Of a stretch of DNA of 64,000 bases, positions 25,607 to 35,042 are shown in pieces. How positions within the stretch are numbered: the first letter of the stretch is position 1; each line of letters opens with the position of its first letter. The notes under the pieces are model-generated. The model saw only the letters and a list, made by a program, of their open reading frames with translations, was not told the DNA's origin and did no database searches. The DNA comes from Thalassotalea euphylliae (GTDB lineage Bacteria > Pseudomonadota > Gammaproteobacteria > Enterobacterales > Alteromonadaceae). The stretch covers positions 2,852,001 to 2,916,000 of the forward strand of contig NZ_QUOV01000001.1 in assembly GCF_003390395.1 (NCBI RefSeq). The letters run 5' to 3'. The translations under genes were made by a program, and so were the position numbers.

Positions 25607-26558
25607 AGTAGCCAAACGACATTAAGCGCTCGTAACGCTTTTCGATAAGCTCGTCTTTCGACAGACCTTCAAGTGACGTCAAGTCAGCTTTAATCGCTTG
25701 CTTTAACATCGCTGACATTTGATCCATATCGCGATGCGCGCCACCTAATGGCTCTTCAACGATATTGTCAATCAGCTCAAGCTCTTTAATACGTTTCGCA
25801 GTAATACCCATCGCTTCGGCGGCTGTTGATGCTTTTTCTGCGGTTTTCCACAAGATTGATGCACAGCCTTCCGGTGAAATTACCGAGTAAGTAGAATATT
25901 GCAGCATGTTCACACGATCACCCACACCAATCGCAAGTGCACCACCAGAGCCACCTTCACCAATAACCGTGCAAACAATTGGTACAGTTAAGCGTGCCAT
26001 CACTTTTAAGTTACGTGCAATCGCTTCACTTTGACCGCGCTCTTCCGCACCAACACCTGGATAAGCACCTGGAGTGTCAATAAAAGTGATAATTGGCATA
26101 TTAAAACGCTCAGCCATTTCCATTAAGCGCAAAGCTTTGCGATAACCTTCAGGGCGTGGCATACCAAAATTACGTTTTACTTTTTCAGCCGTTGAGCGAC
26201 CTTTTTGGTGGCCAATAACCATCACAGGCTTGCCGTCTAAACGCGCAGTACCACCCACAATGGCTTTATCATCAGCATAGGCACGGTCGCCAGCTAACTC
26301 GTCGAATTCATCAAAAATACGGCTCAGGTAGTCTTGTGTGTATGGACGCTGTGGGTGACGAGCAACACGAGCCGTTTGCCAAGGGTCTAAATTAGCGTAG
26401 ATTTTTTTCGTTAGTTCGTTGTTCTTATCACGCAGTTGGCTGATTTGCTCTTCTAAATCAAGATTCAGCTCTTGGCCGTTGTTAACCAATTGCAGCTCTT
26501 CGATTTTTTCTTCTAGTTCGGCAATCGGTTGTTCAAAGTCTAAAAAATTTAATGACAT
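25602..26558 (-). CDS. accA: Acetyl-CoA carboxylase carboxyltransferase subunit alpha, 318 aa
   Basis: Alpha half of the carboxyltransferase that, with AccD, moves CO2 from biotin to acetyl-CoA to form malonyl-CoA for fatty acid synthesis. Starts [22 protein letters not shown] and contains the crotonase-type core with [20 protein letters not shown] (~153-172) and [15 protein letters not shown] (~200-214). Length equals E. coli AccA (319 aa). Follows dnaE after 68 bp, the classical dnaE-accA order. Last gene of the long minus-strand block. Confidence 0.96.
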   Translation of the reverse strand: MSLNFLDFEQPIAELEEKIEELQLVNNGQELNLDLEEQISQLRDKNNELTKKIYANLDPWQTARVARHPQRPYTQDYLSRIFDEFDELAGDRAYADDKAIVGGTARLDGKPVMVIGHQKGRSTAEKVKRNFGMPRPEGYRKALRLMEMAERFNMPIITFIDTPGAYPGVGAEERGQSEAIARNLKVMARLTVPIVCTVIGEGGSGGALAIGVGDRVNMLQYSTYSVISPEGCASILWKTAEKASTAAEAMGITAKRIKELELIDNIVEEPLGGAHRDMDQMSAMLKQAIKADLTSLEGLSKDELIEKRYERLMSFGYC

Positions 26559-26626
26559 ATGCGTTGGTCTACCTAACCTGTCGTTAACTGATATTTGCTT
26601 ATTTAAGCTTAGCTACCAGTATTTTG

Positions 26627-29600
26627 TTATTTGAATTGCAAAGCAAGGTTTTCCTCACCTAGCAGTTGTTTCATTTCGTGCAGTAACATGTCCGCAGGGG
26701 TTACCCGCCACTGCACGCCCAGTTCAAGCATCCCTTGTGCCTCTTGGCGTTTATAGAAGACTCGCACTGGGCAAGTACCGTCTTTGTAAGGTGACAATAC
26801 CTGCGTAAATTGTTCGATAAAATCCGCACCGATTTGACTGCTATCAACGTTAAGATCAAGAGATTTAACGTGATTTTCTCTGGCGTCTGCGATCGTGATT
26901 ATATCTCGGCCGGACATTGTATATCCACCAGAATAATCATCAAAGCTGACCTGTCCGCTACACACCAAAATTGCATCGTTAACTAGAAGGTCTTGAAACC
27001 TATCATAATCATCTGGAAAGAGTCGCACATCAAGGCGTGCACTTCGATCATCAAGCGTGACTAACGCCCAGCGACGGCCGCGCTTGTTGACGAGCACCCG
27101 TACGCCAATAACCAAGCCCACCAAGGTGGCAGATTTATCGCGCCCTGTCGGTTGAACGCCAACTAACCTGCTGGAAGCATAATGCTTAATCTCAGCAAGG
27201 TAGCGATTAATGGGGTGGCCTGTTAGGTATAAGCCAAGCGTTTCTTTTTCCCCTTCCAGCCATTCTTGCTCTGGCCAATGAGGCACTTCTTTAAAGGTTT
27301 GGCGAGTATCTTCTGGCTGCTCGTTAATTAAGCCAAATAAATCATCTTGCCCTAATGCTTGTGCTTTCGCGTGTTGCTCTGCCGCTTTAATCGCTTCTGG
27401 TAGAGTCTCGAACATGGCTGCGCGATGCGGTCCTAGCTTATCCATTGCGCCGGACTTAATTAAGCGCTCTAAAACCCGTTTATTGGTTTTCTTGATATCA
27501 ACACGAGCACAAAAATCGAATAAATCGGCGAATGGCCCACCGGCTTCACGGGCTTCAATAATGGCCTCAATAGGCCCTTCACCAACCCCTTTAACTGCGC
27601 CAATACCGTAAACGATTTCGTTGTCGTCGTTGACGGTAAATTTGTATTGGCCGGAATTCACATCTGGTGGCAACAAGGTTAAGTCCATATTGTTGCATTC
27701 ATCCACCAAGGTCACGATTTTATCCGTGTTATCCATATCTGCCGACATTACCGCAGCCATAAATGGCTCAGGGTAATGGGCTTTCATCCACAGCGTTTGG
27801 TAGGAAACTAGCGCGTACGCTGCCGAGTGCGATTTGTTAAAACCATAACCGGCGAACTTTTCTACCAAGTCGAAGATTTTCATCGCCAATTCGCCATCGA
27901 CGCCTTGGCCTTTCGCCCCCTCTTCGAATACGGCACGTTGTTTTGCCATTTCTTCTGGCTTTTTCTTACCCATGGCACGGCGCAGCATATCCGCGCCACC
28001 CAGCGTATAACCGGCAAGTACCTGCGCAATTTGCATTACCTGCTCTTGGTAGAGAATAATGCCGTAGGTTGGCTCAAGCACAGGTTTTAGCCACTCGTGC
28101 TGCCATGTTGCATCTGGGTAAGAAACTTCTTCACGCCCGTGCTTACGTTCGATAAAGTTATCTACCATGCCCGAATCTAGTGGCCCCGGTCTAAACAGGG
28201 CTACCAGTGCGATAATATCCTCAAAACAGTCAGGTTTTAGCTTTTCAATCAGCGCTTTCATACCCGACGATTCCAGCTGGAATACGGCGGTGGTTTGCGC
28301 TGCTAGTAGAACTTTAAAGGCGTCTTTATCGTCGAGTGGGATGGCGGCGATATCAATGGGTTCGCCATCAGTTTTGGCGATTTTCTCATTCGCCATATTG
28401 ATCGCCCACTGCAAGATAGTCAGCGTTCGAAGACCAAGGAAGTCAAACTTAACCAAACCTGCATCTTCAACATCGTTTTTATCGAACTGAGTTACAGGGT
28501 TTTTACCTTCATCGTCACAGTAAAGTGGTGCAAAATCAGTGATCGTAGTGGGCGAGATAACAACACCACCAGCGTGTTTACCGGCGTTACGTGTCGTTCC
28601 CTCTAGGATTCGACACATATCAATTAAGTCTTTAACTTCCGAGTCTTGCTCGTAAATTTCTGGCAGCTTTGGCTCAACGTCAAAGGCTTTTGCCAGTGTC
28701 ATCCCAGGGTCGCCAGGAATGAGCTTAGAAATACGGTCAACAAAACCGTAGGGGTGACCCAAGACACGACCAACATCGCGAATTACCGCTTTTGCCGCCA
28801 TGGTACCAAAGGTGATAATTTGCGATACCGCATCACGGCCATAAAGCTCGGCGGTATGATCAATTACCTCATCGCGGCGATCCATACAGAAATCGACGTC
28901 GAAATCCGGCATCGAGATCCGCTCTGGGTTAAGGAATCGCTCGAATAGCAGGTCAAATTCTAGTGGGTCTAGGTCGGTAATTTTTAATGCGTAAGCCACC
29001 AGTGAGCCTGCACCAGAGCCACGGCCCGGTCCCACTGGAATATCGTTATCCTTACTCCACTGGATAAACTCCATTACGATCAAGAAGTAACCGGGGAAAC
29101 CCATATTGTTGATAACGTCTAACTCAATTTTTAGGCGTTCATCGTAAGGTTGTCGCTTTTCCGCAAAGTCCGGCGCATCTTTATCAAATAAGAACTCTAA
29201 ACGCTCTTGCAAGCCTTCTTCCGATACTTTGACGAGGAAGTCGTCAATCTTCATCCCCTCGGTTGGGAAATCAGGCAGGAAGTATTCGCCAAGACGCACT
29301 GTAGCATTACAGCGTTTGGCAATTTCTACCGAGTTAGCAAGTGCTTCAGGAATGTCTGAAAACAGCTCACACATTTCTTCTTCAGAGCGCAGGTATTGCT
29401 GCGGCGAATAGCGTTTGGGACGACGCTTATCATCAAGAGTAAAACCGTCGTGAATTGCCACGCGGATTTCGTGGGCATCGAAATCTTCTGGATTAAGAAA
29501 TACCACTTCGTTAGTAGCGACCACAGGTAAGCCTTGCGCACTTGCCAGCTCAACGGCTAAATGCAGGTAAGTTTCTTCGTCTTGTCGGCCAGTGCGAATC

Positions 29601-30127
29601 AGCTCAAGATAGTATCTGTCAGCAAAATGGGTTTGATAAAAGCTGACCATTTCAGCAACCAGCGCTTGGTTACCTTTTAAAAGTGCCTTACCAACATCCC
29701 CTTCACGACCGCCAGAGAGTAAAATAATGCCTTCGGCATGCTCAACTAACCATTCTTTATCCAGTACCGCTTTACCTTGCACATGACCACGTAAATAGGC
29801 TTTTGAAATAAGCTCTGTCAGGTTTTTATAGCCAGTATTGTCAGATGCAATCACCACCAAGCGAAACAGTTCATCTTCCAATTCTTCGCTTTTTACCCAA
29901 AAGTCCGTACCTATAATTGGCTTAATACCGGCACCGTGACAGCCGTGATAAAACTTTACCAAACCACACAAGTTAGTCTGATCGCTAATGCCAATCGCGG
30001 GCATATTTAGCGATTCGGCCTTGCCAATAATCGGCTTCATTTTCGCTAAGCCGTCACTCATCGAAAAGTCACTGTGGACTCGCAAGTGAATAAATTTTGG
30101 ATCGCTTTGGGTTACTGGCTCTGACAT
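26627..30127 (-). CDS. dnaE: DNA polymerase III subunit alpha, 1166 aa
   Basis: Catalytic subunit of the replicative polymerase. The N-terminal PHP domain (~10-280: [18 protein letters not shown]) is followed by the C-family polymerase palm with catalytic aspartates in [12 protein letters not shown], the fingers with [13 protein letters not shown], the tandem helix-hairpin-helix region, and an OB-fold (~995-1080: [23 protein letters not shown]). Length matches E. coli DnaE (1160 aa). ATG at 30127. Lies 112 bp downstream of rnhB as in E. coli. Confidence 0.97.
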   Translation of the reverse strand: MSEPVTQSDPKFIHLRVHSDFSMSDGLAKMKPIIGKAESLNMPAIGISDQTNLCGLVKFYHGCHGAGIKPIIGTDFWVKSEELEDELFRLVVIASDNTGYKNLTELISKAYLRGHVQGKAVLDKEWLVEHAEGIILLSGGREGDVGKALLKGNQALVAEMVSFYQTHFADRYYLELIRTGRQDEETYLHLAVELASAQGLPVVATNEVVFLNPEDFDAHEIRVAIHDGFTLDDKRRPKRYSPQQYLRSEEEMCELFSDIPEALANSVEIAKRCNATVRLGEYFLPDFPTEGMKIDDFLVKVSEEGLQERLEFLFDKDAPDFAEKRQPYDERLKIELDVINNMGFPGYFLIVMEFIQWSKDNDIPVGPGRGSGAGSLVAYALKITDLDPLEFDLLFERFLNPERISMPDFDVDFCMDRRDEVIDHTAELYGRDAVSQIITFGTMAAKAVIRDVGRVLGHPYGFVDRISKLIPGDPGMTLAKAFDVEPKLPEIYEQDSEVKDLIDMCRILEGTTRNAGKHAGGVVISPTTITDFAPLYCDDEGKNPVTQFDKNDVEDAGLVKFDFLGLRTLTILQWAINMANEKIAKTDGEPIDIAAIPLDDKDAFKVLLAAQTTAVFQLESSGMKALIEKLKPDCFEDIIALVALFRPGPLDSGMVDNFIERKHGREEVSYPDATWQHEWLKPVLEPTYGIILYQEQVMQIAQVLAGYTLGGADMLRRAMGKKKPEEMAKQRAVFEEGAKGQGVDGELAMKIFDLVEKFAGYGFNKSHSAAYALVSYQTLWMKAHYPEPFMAAVMSADMDNTDKIVTLVDECNNMDLTLLPPDVNSGQYKFTVNDDNEIVYGIGAVKGVGEGPIEAIIEAREAGGPFADLFDFCARVDIKKTNKRVLERLIKSGAMDKLGPHRAAMFETLPEAIKAAEQHAKAQALGQDDLFGLINEQPEDTRQTFKEVPHWPEQEWLEGEKETLGLYLTGHPINRYLAEIKHYASSRLVGVQPTGRDKSATLVGLVIGVRVLVNKRGRRWALVTLDDRSARLDVRLFPDDYDRFQDLLVNDAILVCSGQVSFDDYSGGYTMSGRDIITIADARENHVKSLDLNVDSSQIGADFIEQFTQVLSPYKDGTCPVRVFYKRQEAQGMLELGVQWRVTPADMLLHEMKQLLGEENLALQFK

Positions 30128-30239
30128 CTAGTTGGCTTATCTTCTATGGTTCTTACACGAATGCTGAAATTACGAATGCTGAAATCAGCTACATTCTTTT
30201 TATTATTAATGTTTTATTTCAATGACTTACTAAAGAAAG

Positions 30240-30863
30240 CTACTTGCTGCCGTTAACAATTGCAGCAACTGGCTTAAAACTTTTACGATAACAGTCTAAC
30301 ACGCCAAGTTCAGCTATTTTTTCAAAGTGCGCTTTGGTTGGATAACCTTTGTGTTTGGCAAAGCCAAACTCAGGATGAAGCTTATCCAATTCAATCATAT
30401 CGTTGTCACGCTCAACTTTAGCGAGAATTGACGCGGCACTAATTTCAGCAACACGGGCATCACCTTTCACCACGGCCTGCGATGGAATTCCTAACTCTGG
30501 ACAGCGATTACCATCAATTAGCACATAATCTGGCGTCACAGTTAAATCAGCAACCGCGCGCTGCATCGCCAGCATAGTGGCATGCAAAATATTGATAGTG
30601 TCGATTTCTTCTGGTGTTGCACGGCCAATTGCCCAAGCAACGGCTTTTTCTTTGATCTCTTCAGCAAGCAGTGCACGCTTTTTCTCTGACAGTTTTTTCG
30701 AGTCCATTAACCCTTCAATCGGGTTATCCATATCTAAAATTACCGCGGCAGTAACCACATCACCGACTAATGGGCCTCGCCCGACTTCATCAACACCAGC
30801 GATACAGTAAGCAACGGGATATTCAAATGGTGGTAATTCGGCTTTTTTACGGGTTGTCATCAT
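30240..30863 (-). CDS. rnhB: Ribonuclease HII, 207 aa
   Basis: Cleaves RNA in RNA-DNA hybrids and starts removal of single ribonucleotides from DNA. The motif [20 protein letters not shown] (~21-40) carries the catalytic Asp-Glu pair; further acidic residues are in LIDGNRCP and [16 protein letters not shown]. Length typical (198-213 aa). ATG at 30863. It sits between lpxB and dnaE as in enterobacteria, 87 bp from lpxB with a hairpin between them. Confidence 0.95.
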   Translation of the reverse strand: MMTTRKKAELPPFEYPVAYCIAGVDEVGRGPLVGDVVTAAVILDMDNPIEGLMDSKKLSEKKRALLAEEIKEKAVAWAIGRATPEEIDTINILHATMLAMQRAVADLTVTPDYVLIDGNRCPELGIPSQAVVKGDARVAEISAASILAKVERDNDMIELDKLHPEFGFAKHKGYPTKAHFEKIAELGVLDCYRKSFKPVAAIVNGSK

Positions 30864-30896
30864 TAGGTTTCTATTCAGGTTTATGTATTAACAAAT

Positions 30897-30916
30897 AAGG
30901 GCGCTGCTGCGCCCTT
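30897..30916 (-). other. GC-rich hairpin between lpxB and rnhB
   Basis: Stem aagggcgc/gcgccctt with a 4-nt loop tgct. On the minus strand no proper T-run follows (atttgttaat), so it may be a weak terminator or an mRNA-processing/stability element rather than a strong stop. Confidence 0.45.
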
Positions 30917-30950
30917 GGTAATTTATTCAATGCTCTCAAACCTTAAAGGT

Positions 30951-32177
30951 CTAAGCCTGCATCAATTCAAACACAGCCTTTGCCGCTTGCTGACTGGCAT
31001 CTTGCTTGAGCGTTAAGTGAATATCGGTAAAGGCTTGGTTAAGCGACGATTGGTCTTGATACAATCGCTCTTTTAGCAGTGGCACGATATTCTCAGGCGT
31101 TACATCATCTTGCAAAAGCTCAGGCACTAGGGCTTTGTCGGCGAGTAAATTAGGCAGTGAGAAGTGTTTTAACTTCACCATGATCTTACCCATTTGATAA
31201 GTCAGCCAATTAAAGCGATATGTGATCACCATAGGGCGTTTAATTAGCGCAGCTTCTAGTGTGACAGTCCCTGATGCAGTCAACAAACAATCACTGGCCG
31301 CCATTACCGCTTGCGTCTTGCCAATAAACAATTTAATTGGCAGCTCTGGCACTATTTCTTGGTGAAGCGCATTAAATTGTTCAGCACGCTTTTCTGAAAT
31401 CATCGGCACCACAAAGGTTAATGCGGGATCTTCTGCCAATAATTGTTTCGCCGATAGTAAGAAGGGTTCAACTAAACGCGATAACTCGCCGCCACGGCTG
31501 CCTGGCATTAAGGCTAACACTTTGCCTGTTTGTTCAAGCTCAAGTTCTTCACGTGCTGCTGCTTTATCTGATACCAGTGGAATATCATCTGCTAGCGAGT
31601 GGCCAACAAACTGACAAGGCACTTGATATTTATCGTAGAAGGCTTTTTCAAACGGTAATAAGGCAAGCACTAAATTCGTTGCCGCTTGCACTTTAAATAC
31701 ACGCTTTTCACGCCATGCCCATACTGACGGGCTCACGTAATGGACGGTTTTAATGCCTGCAGCTTTCAAACGCTGCTCAAGCGTTAGGTTAAAATCTGGC
31801 GCATCTATACCAATAAATACATCTGGCTTATTTTGGGTAAAATATTCGGTTAGTGACTTGCGAATATGCAACAGTCGACGAATGCGACCGAGCACTTCTA
31901 CAATGCCCATCACCGCCAACTCATCCATGGCATAAAGGCTTTCAAAACCCAGCGCATTCATTTTCGGGCCACCAATACCGATAAATTTGGCATTCGGCTG
32001 CTTTTCAAGAATGGCCTTCATCAAACCTTCACCCAAGGTGTCACCTGAGTGCTCGCCAACGACGATGGCAATAACAGGAGGATTAGGCAGAGATTGGCTT
32101 TGGGGCTTATTTTGAGGCTTTTGTTTAGAATCAGGACCAGCAGAATCACTGGTCACTTTAGAAGATAAGGTCGACAT
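30951..32177 (-). CDS. lpxB: Lipid-A-disaccharide synthase, 408 aa
   Basis: Peripheral-membrane glycosyltransferase (GT19) joining UDP-diacylglucosamine and lipid X in lipid A synthesis. Core motifs: IAIVVGEHSGDTLGEGLMKAI, FIGIGGPKM, FIGIDAPDFNLTLEQRLK, YVSPSVWAWREKRV, LMPGSRGGELSRL. Odd: about 35 extra residues precede the core (rich in S, K, P and Q), so the native start may be internal; but no good ATG lies between, and the ATG at 32177 is 14 nt after lpxA. Family members are about 380-390 aa. Confidence 0.95.
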   Translation of the reverse strand: MSTLSSKVTSDSAGPDSKQKPQNKPQSQSLPNPPVIAIVVGEHSGDTLGEGLMKAILEKQPNAKFIGIGGPKMNALGFESLYAMDELAVMGIVEVLGRIRRLLHIRKSLTEYFTQNKPDVFIGIDAPDFNLTLEQRLKAAGIKTVHYVSPSVWAWREKRVFKVQAATNLVLALLPFEKAFYDKYQVPCQFVGHSLADDIPLVSDKAAAREELELEQTGKVLALMPGSRGGELSRLVEPFLLSAKQLLAEDPALTFVVPMISEKRAEQFNALHQEIVPELPIKLFIGKTQAVMAASDCLLTASGTVTLEAALIKRPMVITYRFNWLTYQMGKIMVKLKHFSLPNLLADKALVPELLQDDVTPENIVPLLKERLYQDQSSLNQAFTDIHLTLKQDASQQAAKAVFELMQA

Positions 32178-32191
32178 TTGTGAGTGAAGAA

Positions 32192-32962
32192 TTAACGAAT
32201 AATGCCGCGTTGCGAGCTTTTAATAAACTCGGCAAAATCATTCACGGCTTCATGGTCTTTGGCTAATTCGTTAACACCCACTAGCGCGTCATCCACATTT
32301 AAGCCTTTGCGGTACACTTCTTTGTAGGCGCGACGAATTGCTAAAATCGTTTCTTTTGCAAAACCACGGCGCTTTAAGCCTTCCGTGTTTAAGCCAAACG
32401 GCGAAGCGCCATGACCAGATGCCATCACATACGGTGGCACATCTTTTAGTACTAAGGAGTTCGCAGCAATAAAGCTGTGCGCACCTATATGGCAGAACTG
32501 ATGAACGCCGACCATGCCCCCTAAAATAGCCCAATCGCCAACATGTACATGGCCAGCAATAGAGGCGTTGTTCGCCATAATACAGTTGCTGCCGACCATG
32601 CAGTCATGAGCCACATGGGTGTAGGCCATAAACAGGTTGTTACTGCCGATTTGTGTCAAGCTATTGTCCTGAATTGTGCCGCGATGGATGGTACAACATT
32701 CACGGAAAGTGTTGTTGTCGCCAATAATCAGTTGCGTTGGCTCACCTGCGTATTTTAAATCTTGGCAATCTTCACCGATGGTCGCGAACTGATAAATTGT
32801 GTTGCCTTTGCCAATGGTTGTTGGCCCTTTGATGACAACATTCGAGCGAATATCACAGTTATCGCCAATGACGACATCCTTGCCAACATACGTCCAAGGT
32901 CCAATGGATACGTTTTCACCTATTTGAGCACCCGGCTCGATAATCGCTTGTTCGTGGATCAC
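32192..32962 (-). CDS. lpxA: UDP-N-acetylglucosamine acyltransferase, 256 aa
   Basis: First enzyme of lipid A synthesis: moves 3-hydroxyacyl from ACP to UDP-GlcNAc. Left-handed beta-helix of hexapeptide repeats (GAQIGENVSIGPWTYVG onwards) with the catalytic histidine in YTHVAHDC (~122-129), and a helical C-terminus (RAYKEVYRKGLN). Length close to E. coli (262 aa). Starts 3 bp after the fabZ stop; translational coupling likely. Confidence 0.96.
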   Translation of the reverse strand: MIHEQAIIEPGAQIGENVSIGPWTYVGKDVVIGDNCDIRSNVVIKGPTTIGKGNTIYQFATIGEDCQDLKYAGEPTQLIIGDNNTFRECCTIHRGTIQDNSLTQIGSNNLFMAYTHVAHDCMVGSNCIMANNASIAGHVHVGDWAILGGMVGVHQFCHIGAHSFIAANSLVLKDVPPYVMASGHGASPFGLNTEGLKRRGFAKETILAIRRAYKEVYRKGLNVDDALVGVNELAKDHEAVNDFAEFIKSSQRGIIR

Positions 32963-32965
32963 AGA

Positions 32966-33418
32966 TTATAACTCTCGTCTTGCACACATAAGGTCAGCAC
33001 TACAAACGACTTTGCCGTCAACGCGTGCTTCACCGTAGAACTTCCACATGCCGCGGCGTTCTTTTAGAAATTCAACGTGCAGGTGCATGGTATCGCCCGG
33101 CACAACTGGCTTTTTAAATTTAGCGTTGTCAATCGATGCAAATAAGTACATCTCGCCGTCATTGCGGCCTTCAGTTGACTTAAAGCCTAGCACACCTGTT
33201 GCTTGTGCTAAGCTCTCTAAAATCATCACACCAGGGAAAATCGAATAACCTGGGAAGTGACCAGTAAAAACTGGCTCGTTGACAGTAACGTTTTTAATAC
33301 CATGCAGCCATTTGCCTGGCTCGAAATCAACAACGCGGTCAATTAATAACATTGGGTAGCGATGTGGGATGAGTTTTTGGATCTCTTCCACATCAATTGT
33401 GTTTGGTTCTCTTTCCAA
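32966..33418 (-). CDS. fabZ: 3-hydroxyacyl-ACP dehydratase FabZ, 150 aa
   Basis: Hot-dog-fold dehydratase of fatty acid elongation, converting 3-hydroxyacyl-ACP to trans-2-enoyl-ACP; it competes with LpxA for 3-hydroxymyristoyl-ACP, which explains their linkage. Catalytic His and Glu lie in [20 protein letters not shown] (~53-72). [14 protein letters not shown] is the usual N-terminal segment. Length typical. One base separates it from lpxD. Confidence 0.96.
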   Translation of the reverse strand: MEREPNTIDVEEIQKLIPHRYPMLLIDRVVDFEPGKWLHGIKNVTVNEPVFTGHFPGYSIFPGVMILESLAQATGVLGFKSTEGRNDGEMYLFASIDNAKFKKPVVPGDTMHLHVEFLKERRGMWKFYGEARVDGKVVCSADLMCARREL

Positions 33419-33419
33419 C

Positions 33420-34451
33420 TTAACTTTCCTTTTGCTGCTCGTTAAGCGTTTTTTCTAATGAGGTAATTTTCTTGGCCATCACATCTAGCTTACGCAATCG
33501 AGCATTCATTTTGTTCCAGTCTTTATTTGGCTGGGCAGGTATACCTGACGAATAGACACCGGGCTCTTTAACCCCTTTGGTGACCATTGACATACCGGTA
33601 AATACAACATTGTCAGCTATTTCGATATGACCATTGATTGCCGCCATACCACCAATAGTACAGTTGTTGCCAATTTTAACACTTCCAGCCACCACTGTGC
33701 AGCCAGCAATTGCAGTATTTTTACCAATCACTACGTTATGGGCAATTTGCACTTGGTTATCAATGATACAACCGTCACCAATTATAGTGTCTTCTAGTGC
33801 GCCGCGATCGACTGTGGTGCTCGCACCAATTTCTACGCGATCGCCAATAATAACACGGCCCAGTTGCGGTATTTTATGCCATTGGCCTTGGTGTGGTGCG
33901 TAGCCAAAACCATCGGCACCAATGACTGTATTGGCTTGAATTAAACAATCGCTACCAATCTCAACTTCATGGTAAACACTAATATTCGACCACAGCTTAG
34001 TATTCGCGCCAATTTGGGCATGTTTACCAATGAAACATCCCGCGCCAATCATTGCGCCATCAGCGATTGAGGCGCCTGCTTCAATGACGGTATTAGCACC
34101 AATCGCCACACCTTCACCAATAACAGCGTTGTCATCAATAACCGCTGTTGGATGAATATTGGTCGCTGATGCTGGAGTGCGGTCTAGCAGCTTAGCTGTT
34201 AATGCATAGCCCATGTAAGGGTTATCCATCACCAAGGCATTGGTTCGACATTGCTCAGCCATATCAGGCGTTACAATTACCGCGCAGGCTTGAGTGTCTT
34301 TTAGTTGGTTTTGGTATTTACTGTTTGCCAGGAAGGCAATTTGATCATTTTTTGCAGTCGCTAATGTAGCAAGACTGCTAACGGAAATGTTGCCATCTCC
34401 CTTAACAGTCGCGCCAATATGCTTTGCAATATCAGTTAGGGTATAACTCAT
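33420..34451 (-). CDS. lpxD: UDP-3-O-(3-hydroxyacyl)glucosamine N-acyltransferase, 343 aa
   Basis: Third enzyme of lipid A synthesis. An N-terminal uridine-binding domain (~1-100) is followed by hexapeptide repeats forming a left-handed helix; the catalytic His lies in [11 protein letters not shown] (~234-244). [23 protein letters not shown] is characteristic. The C-terminus ends in a coiled helix ([20 protein letters not shown]). Length typical (341 aa in E. coli). Between skp and fabZ. Confidence 0.96.
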   Translation of the reverse strand: MSYTLTDIAKHIGATVKGDGNISVSSLATLATAKNDQIAFLANSKYQNQLKDTQACAVIVTPDMAEQCRTNALVMDNPYMGYALTAKLLDRTPASATNIHPTAVIDDNAVIGEGVAIGANTVIEAGASIADGAMIGAGCFIGKHAQIGANTKLWSNISVYHEVEIGSDCLIQANTVIGADGFGYAPHQGQWHKIPQLGRVIIGDRVEIGASTTVDRGALEDTIIGDGCIIDNQVQIAHNVVIGKNTAIAGCTVVAGSVKIGNNCTIGGMAAINGHIEIADNVVFTGMSMVTKGVKEPGVYSSGIPAQPNKDWNKMNARLRKLDVMAKKITSLEKTLNEQQKES

Positions 34452-34475
34452 TGCAATGTTCTTTTTCCGGTGGTG

Positions 34476-34988
34476 TTAGTTTAGCTTGCTTACTTGCTCA
34501 ACTACTTGTTCAGTAATGCTAGTTTCAGGCTTTGAGAAAACTACCGCTTTTTGCTCAATAACCATGTCGTACTTTTCTTTCGCTGCAATGTTGTCGATTG
34601 CTTGACGAACTAAAGCGATAATTTTTGAAGTTTCTTCGTTTTGACGAACTTGCGTTTTTTGCTGAAAGTCTTTGCCTTTCGTTTGGTATTCTTGGAATTT
34701 AGTCGCAATTTCTTTATCAAGATCCGTCTTTTCTTTGTCAGTCATTAACGAAGAATCACGCTTTTTCTTTTCTTGAAAGTACTTGATGTCTTTTTCTAAT
34801 TGCGCAAGTACGGCTTTTTCGTCTTTAAATTCAGTTTCTAACTTTTGCATTACAGCAGCAGTTTGAGGAATCTTTGTCATTACTTCTTGGAAGTTAACAA
34901 CGGCAATTTTTTGTGCCATAGCAGAGCCAGCTAACAACATGCTTGATGCTGCTGTGGTTAGTGCCAATGTTTTCATTAACTTTTTCAA
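34476..34988 (-). CDS. skp: Periplasmic chaperone Skp/OmpH, 170 aa
   Basis: Jellyfish-shaped trimeric chaperone that carries unfolded outer-membrane proteins through the periplasm to BamA. Signal peptide (~1-25, ends AMAQKIAVVNF), then long basic helices forming coiled-coil tentacles (~40-125, KKKRDSSLMTDKEKTDLDKE). Length close to E. coli (161 aa). Directly downstream of bamA, its functional partner. Confidence 0.93.
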   Translation of the reverse strand: MKKLMKTLALTTAASSMLLAGSAMAQKIAVVNFQEVMTKIPQTAAVMQKLETEFKDEKAVLAQLEKDIKYFQEKKKRDSSLMTDKEKTDLDKEIATKFQEYQTKGKDFQQKTQVRQNEETSKIIALVRQAIDNIAAKEKYDMVIEQKAVVFSKPETSITEQVVEQVSKLN

Positions 34989-35042
34989 CGTTTTCTCCTA
35001 AATATGAATACTTATTATAATCTCAGCAAACTCAGCTGCTGG

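Noticed and set aside
30897..30916. Hairpin between lpxB and rnhB as a full terminator
   Set aside because: No T-run follows on the minus strand, so it is listed only as a hairpin of uncertain role.
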